Assembly: GCF_014655295.1 (NCBI RefSeq)
Contig: NZ_BNBI01000005.1
Span: 124,001-188,000 of the forward strand
Direction of reading: 5' to 3'
DNA from: Streptomyces fumanus
Lineage (GTDB): Bacteria; Actinomycetota; Actinomycetes; Streptomycetales; Streptomycetaceae
DNA: 64,000 nucleotides
The position numbers were made by a program, and so were the translations under genes. This document shows positions 33,555-41,943 of this stretch, piece by piece. Numbering within the stretch: position 1 is the stretch's first letter; every line of letters begins with the position of its first letter. The notes under the pieces are model-generated. The model made no database searches, was not told where the DNA came from, and saw only the letters and a program-made list of their open reading frames with translations.

Positions 33555-34447
33555 GCCGCCTCCTTCAGGTCCCCGGCGAGCGCCTCGGCGCCGCGCAGAT
33601 GGCCGAGCAGGATCTCCTCCAGGCCCGGGTGGGTCACATGCCAGTCCCCGTCCAGCGGGCCGCGCGGCCGGAGCAGGGCGGTGAGCTGCCGGCCGTGCGT
33701 CCGGCGGTGCACCACGTCGTGTCCGGCCAGCGCGGCCGCCCCGTCGGCGTGCCCGGTGACCAGCAGATGGTCCTCGCGGAGCGTGCCGGTGTCCTCGCTC
33801 AGCCCGACCCGGCCGTCCCGCAGGAGCAGCACCCAGTCGCAGGTCTCCTCCAGTTCGGGCAGGACGTGCGAGGACAGCACGATGCTCAGCTCCCGTTCGG
33901 CCGCCTCGGTCATCAGCGTGGCCATCACCTCGCCGCGCACCACCGGGTCGAGGTCCGCGAGGGGCTCGTCCAGCAGGAGCAGTTCGGGGCGCTTGCCGAG
34001 GGCGAGGGCGAGCGCCACGCGGGTGCGCTGCCCGGGGGAGAGTTCGCCGACGCGGGCGCCGGGGGCGATGCCGCCCTCGCGGACCACCCGCTCGGGCACG
34101 GCCGGGTCCCAGCGGGAGTTGAGCCGGGCGCCCATGCGCAGGGTGTCGGCGACGGTGAAGCGGGGGTAGAGCGGCTTGTCCTGGGTGACCAGCGCGACCC
34201 GGGACCGGGCCGAGGCCGTGCCCGGTACGGAGTCCAGCGCGCGGATCTCGCCCTCGGCGGGACGCAGCAGCCCGCCGGCCAGGTGCAGCAGCGTGCTCTT
34301 GCCCGCGCCGTTGCGCCCGACCAGCGCGGTGATCCGGCCCCTGGGCACCGTGAACCCGCAGTCCCGCAGGGCCCAGCCGCCACGCGCCCGGTACCGGAAG
34401 CCCAGCCCGGTCGCGCTCAGCGCGGCGGGCTCGTCTGGCCCGGTCAT
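33551..34447 (-). CDS. ABC transporter ATP-binding protein
   Basis: A 298-residue single-domain ATPase: Walker A GRNGAGKST, signature LSPGQRTR (a variant of LSGGQ), Walker B LLLLDEPLADLD and the H-loop SSHVLPELEE. The C-terminal 80 residues are the extra domain seen in bacitracin- or ABC-2-type exporters. The ATG overlaps the stop of the GntR gene (ATGA), and the permease start overlaps its own stop. Confidence 0.87.
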   Translation of the reverse strand: MTGPDEPAALSATGLGFRYRARGGWALRDCGFTVPRGRITALVGRNGAGKSTLLHLAGGLLRPAEGEIRALDSVPGTASARSRVALVTQDKPLYPRFTVADTLRMGARLNSRWDPAVPERVVREGGIAPGARVGELSPGQRTRVALALALGKRPELLLLDEPLADLDPVVRGEVMATLMTEAAERELSIVLSSHVLPELEETCDWVLLLRDGRVGLSEDTGTLREDHLLVTGHADGAAALAGHDVVHRRTHGRQLTALLRPRGPLDGDWHVTHPGLEEILLGHLRGAEALAGDLKEAA

Positions 34448-34923
34448 GCGTCCTCCTGTTGCTGTTGCTGCTGTTCTTGCTGTTCTTGCTGTTCTTGCTT
34501 GTGTTGCGGTCGTTGCTTCTGGGCGGTGTGTTCCTCGTCCGAGGCGTCCAGGGCCGCCGTCACCAACGCCAGCACGTCGTCCCGTTCCAGCCCGGCCGCG
34601 CGGGCCCGCTCGACCCACGCGGCGAGGTCCGCGCGCAGGGGCGAGTCGTCCTCCGCGCCGGGCCGCGCCAGCGACCGCGTCACGAAGGTGCCGAGACCGC
34701 GCCGCGAGGTGACCAGCCCCGCCTGCTCCAGATCGCGGTAGGCCCGGAACACGGTGTTGGGGTTGATGGCGGTGGCGGCGACGACCTCCCTGGCCGTCGG
34801 CAGCTTGTCCCCGACCCGCAGCACACCCATCCGCAGTGCCTGTTCGGTCTGCCGAACGATCTGCACATAGGCGGGGATGCCGCTCTGCCGGTCGATCCGG
34901 TACTCGACCACGTCACCTTCCAT
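34444..34923 (-). CDS. GntR-family (YtrA subfamily) regulator with polyglutamine tail
   Basis: A 159-residue GntR protein with a winged HTH (about residues 8-75: IPAYVQIVRQTEQAL ... AREVVAATAINPNTVFRAYRDLEQAGLV) and a short helical tail, the YtrA layout. The last 25 residues are almost only Gln and Glu, encoded by three copies of a 9-base repeat plus CTG/TTG triplets, a tract likely to vary in length between strains. It heads the ABC operon and probably represses it. An inverted repeat overlaps its start codon. Confidence 0.85.
   Translation of the reverse strand: MEGDVVEYRIDRQSGIPAYVQIVRQTEQALRMGVLRVGDKLPTAREVVAATAINPNTVFRAYRDLEQAGLVTSRRGLGTFVTRSLARPGAEDDSPLRADLAAWVERARAAGLERDDVLALVTAALDASDEEHTAQKQRPQHKQEQQEQQEQQQQQQEDA
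34471..34497. repeat. Three 9-bp tandem repeats inside the GntR gene
   Basis: CTGTTCTTG is repeated three times without interruption, preceded by CTG and TTG triplets (34456-34470). It lies in frame and encodes Gln-Glu-Gln units in the regulator's C-terminus. Slippage would add or remove three residues without frameshift. Confidence 0.8.
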
Positions 34924-34952
34924 GCTTTCATTAATTCATTAGTACAAGCATG
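34921..34952. promoter_or_regulatory. Inverted repeat overlapping the GntR start, probable operator
   Basis: CATGCTT (34921-34927) and AAGCATG (34946-34952) flank 18 AT-rich bases containing ATTAATTCATTAGTAC, and the first arm includes the start codon. A regulator bound here would block its own operon and perhaps the divergent gene at 34969. Confidence 0.45.
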
Positions 34953-34968
34953 ATCAGGGGGAGCGTGG

Positions 34969-36717
34969 ATGTCAAACAGCCTGGCCGAGCCGGTCGAGAC
35001 GGCACGTCCCGAGCCGGTCGAGACGGCTCGGGACGTGCCGCCGGAGCTTCCGCCGGAGGCACGGGGCCCCCGCCGCACCGCCCTGGCCGTCGCCGTCGCG
35101 CTCACCGCCGCCGCGTTCGCCCAGCAGGTCCTGCTGATCGCGGGCGGGGGAGGGCTGCTCCCCGGGTGGCAGCCGTGGCCGTTCCTGCTGGGCGCCGCCC
35201 CCGCCTGGTGGCTCGCCCGGCCGTCCGGGACCCCCCGTGCCGGCGCCGGGGCGGTGCGTCTGCTGCGCCGGGTGCCCGGACCGGCGTACGCGGCGGGCGT
35301 GCTGGTGACCGCCGCCGCCGTGTGGGCCGTCCTCCAGGACCACGAGCCGTACCTCGGCCACGAGGAGGCCGTCTACGCCAACCGGGCCCGCGCCTGGGCC
35401 GACGGCACGCCCGCCGCCGGCTGGGGCCCCTACCGCCCGGTCGGCCTCCCGGCGCTCGGCCGGCTGGCGCTGGCCGTGCACGACGGCGTCGGCGCGCTCC
35501 GCGCGGTGGCGCTGCTGCTGACCCTGTTCACCCTCGCCGTGACCTATCTGGCCGCCGCCCGCTGGACCACCCCGCGCCGGGGCGCCCTGGTGGCCCTGCT
35601 GGTCCTCGGCGGCCTCGGATTCCTGCGCCGGACACCGGAGTTCCTCAACGACATCGGCGCCACCGGTCTGCTGCTGCTCGTCGTCGCGCTGCTGGTCCGG
35701 GTCCAGGAACGGCCGCGCTCCCGCTGGGCGGCGCCCGGCGCGGCCCTCGTCGCGCTCGCCGCCTTCTACCTGCGCTACGGCAGCCTGGGCAACCTGCTGG
35801 CCATCGCCCTCGCCGCCCTGTTCGCCTACGGGCCGCGCGCCTGGTGCGTCCGGGGCCGCCGACTCGCCCTCGCCGCCGGGGTGTTCGCGGCCGGCCTGGT
35901 CCCGCACTTCGTGTACGCCGCCCAGGTCACCGGCTCCCCGCTCGGCCTGATCCGGTGGGCCACCGCCCAGGCCAACCGCGCCTACGTCGGCGACGGCCTC
36001 GTCTACTACGCGGCGATCCTGCCGTACCGGCTCGCCGGTGACCTGGGCGCGGTGGTCATGGCGGCCGGACTGCTCGCGGGCCTGGCCGCGGTACGGCGCC
36101 GCCGGGGCGGGGGAGCGGCGGACCCCGGGGACGCGCGCCGGGTGTTCCTCGCGGCGACGTCCGTGCTGGTCCTGGTCGTGCTCGGCCTGGTCACCGACGG
36201 CGAGCCCCGCTTCGTCTACCTGCCGGTGGTGCTGCTCACCCTGCTCGGCGTCGAGGCGCTGCCGCGCTCCGCCGGGCGGTGGGGCGGCCCGCTGCTGGCC
36301 GGGACCGGCGTGCTCGCCGCGCTGACCGTCCCCGGCACCGCCCAGGTGGTGGCGCACGGGGCGATGCCCGGCCCGACCGCGCAGGCCCGGTCCACGGTCC
36401 CGGTCGCCCAGCGGCTCGCCGCCACCGGCCGCCCCTGCCTGCTGGTCACCGGCTACGAACCGGAGGCCGGCTGGTACTCCAGTTGCGACGCGGTCACCTA
36501 CGCCCAGTACCGCCGTGCGGCCCCGCCCCCGGGCACCACGGTCCACCTGGTCCTCTTCGCGCACGGCCGGCTCCAGCCCGGCCCGGCCGCACGCGCCGCC
36601 CTGGTCGCCGACCGCTCCGCCCGTACCCGTACGTTCCCCACCGGCGGGTCCCTGGGCACCGCCACGGTGATCACCCTGCCGCCCGAGCGGTGGGACACGC
36701 GTGCGGGGGACCACTGA
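34969..36717 (+). CDS. Polytopic membrane protein, GT39/PMT-like glycosyltransferase
   Basis: A 582-residue protein with about ten to twelve membrane segments and a C-terminal extracytoplasmic domain. The first loop carries DHEPYLGHEEAVYANRARAW, with acidic residues where GT-C enzymes (ArnT/PMT type) hold their catalytic Asp or Glu, followed by GPYRPVGLPALGRLAL. It probably transfers a sugar from a polyprenyl-phosphate donor outside the membrane, but the acceptor is unknown. The first 25 codons encode a repeated PVETAR peptide within a perfect DNA inverted repeat. GGGGGAG precedes the ATG. Confidence 0.65.
   Translation: MSNSLAEPVETARPEPVETARDVPPELPPEARGPRRTALAVAVALTAAAFAQQVLLIAGGGGLLPGWQPWPFLLGAAPAWWLARPSGTPRAGAGAVRLLRRVPGPAYAAGVLVTAAAVWAVLQDHEPYLGHEEAVYANRARAWADGTPAAGWGPYRPVGLPALGRLALAVHDGVGALRAVALLLTLFTLAVTYLAAARWTTPRRGALVALLVLGGLGFLRRTPEFLNDIGATGLLLLVVALLVRVQERPRSRWAAPGAALVALAAFYLRYGSLGNLLAIALAALFAYGPRAWCVRGRRLALAAGVFAAGLVPHFVYAAQVTGSPLGLIRWATAQANRAYVGDGLVYYAAILPYRLAGDLGAVVMAAGLLAGLAAVRRRRGGGAADPGDARRVFLAATSVLVLVVLGLVTDGEPRFVYLPVVLLTLLGVEALPRSAGRWGGPLLAGTGVLAALTVPGTAQVVAHGAMPGPTAQARSTVPVAQRLAATGRPCLLVTGYEPEAGWYSSCDAVTYAQYRRAAPPPGTTVHLVLFAHGRLQPGPAARAALVADRSARTRTFPTGGSLGTATVITLPPERWDTRAGDH
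35001..35039. repeat. Perfect 15-bp inverted repeat within the 5' coding region
   Basis: GGCACGTCCCGAGCC (35001-35015) and its exact complement (35025-35039) around a nine-base loop, at codons 11-24 of the membrane-protein gene. The flanking 17 bases GAGCCGGTCGAGACGGC also occur twice as a direct repeat. In mRNA this would be a very stable stem close to the start codon. Confidence 0.75.
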
Positions 36718-36733
36718 CCAGGTCCCCCGCACG
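36700..36733. terminator. Bidirectional terminator
   Basis: Perfect 13-bp arms CGTGCGGGGGACC (36700-36712) and complement (36721-36733) with an eight-base loop, overlapping the stop of the membrane-protein gene and lying before the stop of the convergent FtsX-like gene. Confidence 0.7.
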
Positions 36734-36768
36734 CTCCCGTTCCCCGTGCTCTGCGGCTCCCGGGCCGG

Positions 36769-38079
36769 TCAGGCCGGCCGCGCCACCGCCCCCACCGCCG
36801 GTGTCCGCAGCACGTGGCGCGCCGTCGCCAGGCTCGTGCCCAGCGTCACCGCCGCGCCCACCGACGCCACCGCGGCCCAGGTGCCGAGGAACTGCCCCGG
36901 CAGCACCCCGTCGGCGCGGACCACCGTGAACGGCACCACCCCCGCCAGCGCCGCCAGCGTCCCGAAGAACACCCCCGTCACCGTCAGCAGCACAGCCTCC
37001 GCGCCGACCGTGCCGAGCACCTGGCCGGGCGTCGCCCCGGCGAGCCGCTGCTGCCCGAACTCCCGGGAGCGGTACGTGGTCGCCGCGTACAGCGAGTTGA
37101 CCAGCATCACGCAGACGAAGACGGCGATGATCCCGACGACCGTCAGGTTCAGCGTCTCCAGGTTCTTGGCGTCGACCGACTTCACCCGGCCCGAGGCCGC
37201 GACCGCGTCGCTCTCCACGGCCTGCACGGTCAGCGTCGCCGTGGCCACCGCCGTGAACAGCGTCAGCGACATCAGCACCCCGGCGAGCTGCCCGGCCCGC
37301 TGCCGCAGATTGCGCACCGCGAGCCAGACACTGGCGCCGTCCAGGGGCAGTCGGCCCAGCAGCTTCGTCAGCAGCCCCGGCGCCAGCAGCGCGCAGCCCA
37401 CCGACAGCAGGATCGCCCCGTACGCGGGCGGCGCCATCAGCGCCTCGGCCGTCGCGGAGAACCCGAACGTCGAGCAGGTGCTCGCCGCCCCCGCCGCCAG
37501 TGCCGCGTACGCCGGGAGCCGCCGCGCCCGCGCCCGCCGGGCCCCGGTCCGGTTCACCCGGCGCAGGGCGAGGAAGGCCGCGCCCGCCGCCGCGAGCAGC
37601 GTGCTGCCCACCCCGGACGACAGGGCGAGGGCACCGAAGACGTACTCCACGTCCCCGGCGACCTGGCCGCTGTCCTGGAACACCGTCAGCAGCACCCGGC
37701 CGCCGAGCAGCGCCGGGCCGATCGCCAGCAGCGCGCCGGCCAGCGCGACGGCGACCGCCTCGCCGACCACCATCCGCCGGAGCTGCCCCGGGGTCGCCCC
37801 CGAGCAGCGCAGCAGCTCCAGTTCGGCGGCCCGCTGCCGGACCGCGACCGTCAGCGCCGAGGCGACCGCGAAGAACACCAGCAGGGTGCCGTAGCCGCCG
37901 ACCACACTCGCCGACGTGCCGAGGGTCTCCGCGCTCACCGGGTCGACGCCGGCCCCCGCCGCCGTGTCGTGCATCGCGGCGAACGTCATGACGACCGCCG
38001 CGCCGAGGAAGGCGGAGAGCAGCGTGGCGAGGAACCGTCCGGGCCGGTGCCGGACCGAGCGCAGGGCGAGGACGAACAC
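36769..38079 (-). CDS. FtsX-like ABC transporter permease (MacB type)
   Basis: A 436-residue permease with two FtsX-like halves: helices near residues 15-35, 65-80, 105-125 and 150-170, then 190-260, then a second block near 315-335, 360-385 and 395-420. Two copies of a coupling sequence appear (LLRCSGATPGQLRRMVVGEAV and QRLAGATPGQVLGTVGAEA). Its partner ATPase gene ends three bases upstream. Such MacB-like systems move lipids or peptides or act in envelope-stress sensing; substrate unknown. Confidence 0.83.
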   Translation of the reverse strand: MFVLALRSVRHRPGRFLATLLSAFLGAAVVMTFAAMHDTAAGAGVDPVSAETLGTSASVVGGYGTLLVFFAVASALTVAVRQRAAELELLRCSGATPGQLRRMVVGEAVAVALAGALLAIGPALLGGRVLLTVFQDSGQVAGDVEYVFGALALSSGVGSTLLAAAGAAFLALRRVNRTGARRARARRLPAYAALAAGAASTCSTFGFSATAEALMAPPAYGAILLSVGCALLAPGLLTKLLGRLPLDGASVWLAVRNLRQRAGQLAGVLMSLTLFTAVATATLTVQAVESDAVAASGRVKSVDAKNLETLNLTVVGIIAVFVCVMLVNSLYAATTYRSREFGQQRLAGATPGQVLGTVGAEAVLLTVTGVFFGTLAALAGVVPFTVVRADGVLPGQFLGTWAAVASVGAAVTLGTSLATARHVLRTPAVGAVARPA

Positions 38080-38082
38080 GGC

Positions 38083-38868
38083 TCACACCCCCACCGCGGC
38101 GTCGTCACCCAGGTGCGCCAGCCTCTCGGCGACCGCGTCCGGCGTCGGTGCGTCCATCCGCCCCGCCAGCCGCCCGTCGGCGAGGAACACCACCGCGTCG
38201 GCGTACGACGCGGCGACCGGGTCGTGGGTCACCATCACCACGGTCCGCCCCTGCGAGCGCACCGCGTCCTGGAGCAGCCCCAGCACCTGCCGGGCGCTGC
38301 GGGTGTCCAGCGCGCCCGTCGGCTCGTCCGCGAAGATCACCCGGGGTTCGGCGACCAGGACCCGCGCGATCGCCACCCGCTGCCGCTGGCCGCCGGACAA
38401 CTGGCCGGGGCGGTGGCCGAGCCGGTCGCCCAGCCCCACCGAGGCGAGCACCTCCCGGGTCCGCCGGCGGTCCACCCGCCGCCCGGCCAGCTTCAGCGGC
38501 AGCACGGTGTTCTGCGCCACCGTCAGCGTCTCCAGCAGGTTGTACTCCTGGAACACGAACCCCACCCGGCCGCGCCGGAACTTGGTCAGCTCCGTCTCGG
38601 TGCCGCCGGTCAGCTCGGTGCCGTCCACCCGGACGACCCCGCTGTCCGGCCGTTCCAGACCCGCCGCGCACCGCAGCAGCGTCGACTTGCCCGAGCCCGA
38701 CGGTCCCATCACGGCGGTGAACGTGCCCCGGGCGAGGCCGAGCGTCACCCCGTCCAGCGCGGTGACCGCGTTCTCGGCGCTCCCGTAGGTCTTGCCGACC
38801 CCGGCCAGCCGCAGCGCCTCGGCGGCGGGTCCCGCGTCCTGGCCGTGTCGTGCGCCGGTGCGCACCAT
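38083..38868 (-). CDS. ABC transporter ATP-binding protein (MacB/LolD type)
   Basis: A 261-residue ATPase with Walker A GPSGSGKST, Q-loop VFQEYNLLETLTV, signature LSGGQRQR, Walker B VIFADEPTGALD and the switch His (MVTHDPVAAS). The Q-loop and ADEPTGALD wording are typical of LolD/MacB. ATG 38868 has GGAGG nine bases upstream; ATG 38874 and GTG 38877 are in frame but too close to it. Forms a two-gene operon with the FtsX-like permease. Confidence 0.87.
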   Translation of the reverse strand: MVRTGARHGQDAGPAAEALRLAGVGKTYGSAENAVTALDGVTLGLARGTFTAVMGPSGSGKSTLLRCAAGLERPDSGVVRVDGTELTGGTETELTKFRRGRVGFVFQEYNLLETLTVAQNTVLPLKLAGRRVDRRRTREVLASVGLGDRLGHRPGQLSGGQRQRVAIARVLVAEPRVIFADEPTGALDTRSARQVLGLLQDAVRSQGRTVVMVTHDPVAASYADAVVFLADGRLAGRMDAPTPDAVAERLAHLGDDAAVGV

Positions 38869-38957
38869 CGTCATCACCCTCCGTACGGCACGCCCTGTGC
38901 CTCACCACGACGCTACGGAGACGGCGGTGCGGGCACACGGGGCGCAGAACCCGTATC

Positions 38958-38983
38958 GCGGGGTGTACCCAGCACCACCCCGC
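38958..38983 (-). terminator. Hairpin after lutC
   Basis: GCGGGGTG (38958-38965) and CACCCCGC (38976-38983) with a ten-base loop, eleven bases past the lutC stop on the minus strand. Likely end of the rha-lut transcript. Confidence 0.5.
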
Positions 38984-38994
38984 CCGGGCGGCGG

Positions 38995-39642
38995 CTACCG
39001 GACCGTCACCAGCACCACCTCCAGGGTGCGCGGGCCGTGCACCCCCTCGACCCGGTCCAGCTCGATGTCGCTGGTCGCCGACGGGCCGGAGATCCAGGTC
39101 AGCGGGCGGGCCGGGTCGAGGCGTCCGAGCGCCTGCGGCACGGAGGCGACCACCTGACCAGGCACCCGGACGACACAGATGTGGTGGTCCGGCACGAGCG
39201 TGATGCGGCGGCGGCCCTGGTCGGGGGAGCCGTCCAGCACGATCGTGCCGGTCTCGGCGACGGCGACGGCGCAGCCGGTGACCACGCTGTCGACGCCGTC
39301 CAGGGCGCGCGGGGTGCCGTCCGCCGTGTCCGCGACCCGGGTGACCTCGGTCTCCGCGAGCCAGCCCGGGTCGAGGCCGGGCGGCACCACCACCGACGCC
39401 GACCCGTGCCGCCGCAGCAACCCGGCGATCAGCGACGGCAGTCCGGTGTCCGTGCAGCGGTGCACGAGCGCCCGGTAGTCCGCCAGGTTCTCCGCGAGCA
39501 GCTCCACCGTCTCCGCGACGCTCCGGCCGCCGTGCTCGCGCAGATACCCCCGGGGCACCGCCTGCTCGTACGGGACCTCCTCGCGCGGTACGTCGGCCAG
39601 CGCGCGCCGCACCCGGCCCAGCACCCGTTCCCTGCCGCTCAC
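38995..39642 (-). CDS. lutC: LutC-like lactate utilisation protein (LUD domain)
   Basis: A 215-residue LUD-domain protein. VTGCAVAVAETGTIVLDG is the family signature, followed by LVPDHHICVV. LutC is one of three subunits of the iron-sulfur L-lactate oxidising complex. The GTG overlaps the lutB stop (GTGA). It is the last gene of the operon. The order A-B-C matches Bacillus lutABC. Confidence 0.87.
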   Translation of the reverse strand: MSGRERVLGRVRRALADVPREEVPYEQAVPRGYLREHGGRSVAETVELLAENLADYRALVHRCTDTGLPSLIAGLLRRHGSASVVVPPGLDPGWLAETEVTRVADTADGTPRALDGVDSVVTGCAVAVAETGTIVLDGSPDQGRRRITLVPDHHICVVRVPGQVVASVPQALGRLDPARPLTWISGPSATSDIELDRVEGVHGPRTLEVVLVTVR

Positions 39643-41117
39643 CTGTCCGTGTCCTTTCCACCCCGGGTCCGCTGCCACCAGTCGCGGAACGGCTCCGCCG
39701 GCACCGCCGGCAGGTCCCGGCTCGCGCTCCACGCCCGGCCCGGACCGGGCAGCGTGCGCGGATGGAAGCGCCGGGTCCGCGACGCCAGCCGCTGCCCCGC
39801 GCGCAGCGCGCCGGGGCGGGTGAACGCCCACCGCGCCGCCCGCATCGCGGCCCGCTCGGCGGCGTGGCCCTTGGCCGGGCGCAGGACGACCTTGTTGCCG
39901 TCCCGGGTCGCCGGACCGCCCCGCACCACGCGTTCCCGCAGGTGCACCAGCACCTCGGGGATGTCGATGGCGACCGGGCACACCTCGTAGCAGGCCCCGC
40001 AGAGCGAGGACGCGTACGGCAGCGAGGCGTCGATCTCGCTGCCCGTGCCCCGCAGTTGGGGGCTGAGGATCGCGCCGATCGGGCCCGGGTACACCGACCC
40101 GTAGGCGTGGCCGCCGGCCCGCTCGTACACCGGGCAGACGTTCAGGCAGGCCGAGCAGCGGATGCAGCGCAGGGCCTGGCGGCCGACCTCGTCGGCGAGG
40201 GTGTCGGTGCGGCCGTTGTCGAGCAGGACCAGGTGGAAGGCGCGCGGCCCGTCGCCGTCGGTGGTGCCGGTCCACATCGACGTGTACGGGTTCATGCGCT
40301 CGGCGGTCGAGGAGCGCGGCAGGGTCTGCAGGAACACCTCCAGGTCCCGCCAGGTCGGCACCACCTTCTCGATGCCGACGACCGAGATCAGCGTCTCGGG
40401 CAGGGTCAGGCACATCCGGCCGTTGCCCTCGGACTCCACGACGACCAGGGTGCCGGTCTCGGCGACCACGAAGTTGGCCCCGGAGATGCCCACCTTGGCC
40501 CGCAGGAACTTCTCCCGCAGGTGCAGCCGGGCCGCCTCCGCGAGTTCGGCGGGGCGGTCGGTCAGGCCCTCGGGCGCCGGGCGGCCCCAGGCGCCCATCT
40601 CACGGGCGAAGATGTCCCGGATCTCGCCCCGGTTGCGGTGGATGGCCGGGACCAGGATGTGCGAGGGCCGGTCCCGGCCCAACTGCACGATCAGCTCGGC
40701 CAGATCGGTTTCGTAGGCGCGGATGCCCTCCGCTTCGAGGGCCTCGTTCAGCCCGATCTCCTGGGTGGCCATCGACTTGACCTTGACGACCTCCGACTCG
40801 CCGGTCTCCTTGACCAGTTGGGCGACGATCGCGTTGGCCTCGTCGGCGTCGGCGGCCCAGTGCACGGTGCCGCCCGCCGCCGTCACCGCCTCCTCCACCT
40901 GCTCCAGATAGCGGTCGAGGTGGCGCAGGGTGTGGTCCTTGATGCGCCGGCCGGCCTCGCGCAGCTCCGCCCAGTCGGCCAGCTCCGCGACCGCCTGCGC
41001 CCGCTTGCCGCGGATGGTGCGGGTGGCGTGCCGCAGATTGCCGCGCAGGGTCGTATCGCGCACCGCCGTACGGGCCGCCCGGGGGAAGGCGGGCATGCCC
41101 ACGAAGGTCCCGCTCAT
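39639..41117 (-). CDS. lutB: LutB-like iron-sulfur lactate oxidation protein
   Basis: A 492-residue subunit with an N-terminal LUD-like domain (ANFVVAETGTLVVVESEGNG) and two ferredoxin-type 4Fe-4S motifs, CIRCSACLNVCP (about residue 320) and CGACYEVCP (about 373), followed by a basic C-terminal helix region. It passes electrons from L-lactate oxidation towards the respiratory chain. The start overlaps the lutA stop by four bases (ATGA). Confidence 0.9.
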   Translation of the reverse strand: MSGTFVGMPAFPRAARTAVRDTTLRGNLRHATRTIRGKRAQAVAELADWAELREAGRRIKDHTLRHLDRYLEQVEEAVTAAGGTVHWAADADEANAIVAQLVKETGESEVVKVKSMATQEIGLNEALEAEGIRAYETDLAELIVQLGRDRPSHILVPAIHRNRGEIRDIFAREMGAWGRPAPEGLTDRPAELAEAARLHLREKFLRAKVGISGANFVVAETGTLVVVESEGNGRMCLTLPETLISVVGIEKVVPTWRDLEVFLQTLPRSSTAERMNPYTSMWTGTTDGDGPRAFHLVLLDNGRTDTLADEVGRQALRCIRCSACLNVCPVYERAGGHAYGSVYPGPIGAILSPQLRGTGSEIDASLPYASSLCGACYEVCPVAIDIPEVLVHLRERVVRGGPATRDGNKVVLRPAKGHAAERAAMRAARWAFTRPGALRAGQRLASRTRRFHPRTLPGPGRAWSASRDLPAVPAEPFRDWWQRTRGGKDTDR

Positions 41118-41869
41118 CCGGCCGCCTCCTCTTCCGTGCTCGCCAGGATCTCCGCGATGTGCACCGGCCGCATGTCCACCCGGAGCCGGCTCATGGTGCC
41201 GCCGATGTGCATCAGGCACGAGTTGTCGGCGGCGCACAGCACCCGCGCGCCCGTCGACTCGGCGTTGCGCACCTTGTCGGCGCCCATCGCCGCGGACACG
41301 TCGGCGTTCTTCACGGCGAAGGTGCCGCCGAACCCGCAGCACTCGTCCGCGCCCGGCAACTCCACCAGCTCAAGACCCTTCACGGCCCGCAGCAGCCGCA
41401 GCGGCCGCTCACCGAGCCCGAGGCTCCGCAGCCCGTGGCAGGTCGGGTGGTACGTCACCGTGTGCGGGTAGTACGCGCCGACGTCCGTCACCCCCAGCAC
41501 GTCCACCAGGAACTCCGTCAGCTCGTACGTCTTCGGCACCACCGGCGCCAGCACCGCCGCGAGGGCGCTCCCGCGGCCCTCGGCCCGCGCCCGCTCACCC
41601 ATCCGCGGATACAGCTCCCGCACCATCGCCCCGCAGGAGCCCGACGGCGTCACGATCGCCTCGTACTCCCCGAAGACATCGGAGAAATGCCGGGCCAGCG
41701 GCTCGGCCTCGTGCCGGTAGCCGGTGTTGTAGTGGGCCTGCCCGCAGCAGGTCTGGGCGGGCGGGAAGTCGACCTCGACGCCCAGCCTGGTCAGCAGCTT
41801 CACCACGGCACGGCCGGTGTCGGGATACAGCGTGTCGTTGACGCAGGTCAGGAACAGGGCGACACGCAT
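41114..41869 (-). CDS. lutA: LutA-like (Fe-S)-binding oxidoreductase
   Basis: A 251-residue protein with two CCG (DUF224) cysteine-rich domains: CCGQAHYNTG with an earlier CVNDTLYPDTG, and CCGFGGTFAVKNADVSAAM with CHGLRSLGLG. These bind an unusual iron-sulfur centre, as in LutA/LldE and heterodisulfide reductase HdrB. With LutB and LutC it converts L-lactate to pyruvate. AAGGAG precedes the ATG. It starts 75 bases after the rhamnulokinase stop, with no terminator seen between, so it probably belongs to the rhamnose operon. Confidence 0.88.
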   Translation of the reverse strand: MRVALFLTCVNDTLYPDTGRAVVKLLTRLGVEVDFPPAQTCCGQAHYNTGYRHEAEPLARHFSDVFGEYEAIVTPSGSCGAMVRELYPRMGERARAEGRGSALAAVLAPVVPKTYELTEFLVDVLGVTDVGAYYPHTVTYHPTCHGLRSLGLGERPLRLLRAVKGLELVELPGADECCGFGGTFAVKNADVSAAMGADKVRNAESTGARVLCAADNSCLMHIGGTMSRLRVDMRPVHIAEILASTEEEAAG

Positions 41870-41943
41870 CGCGGCTCCTTGTACTGGAAGAACATCGGAC
41901 GAAAGCAGCGTAATGGGCAGGTCAGGGCCGGCGCGGACCCGGC

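Noticed and set aside
34456..34500. Frameshift or assembly error in the Gln-rich tail
   Set aside because: The repeats are in frame, and the stop overlaps the next gene's ATG exactly as expected for an operon.
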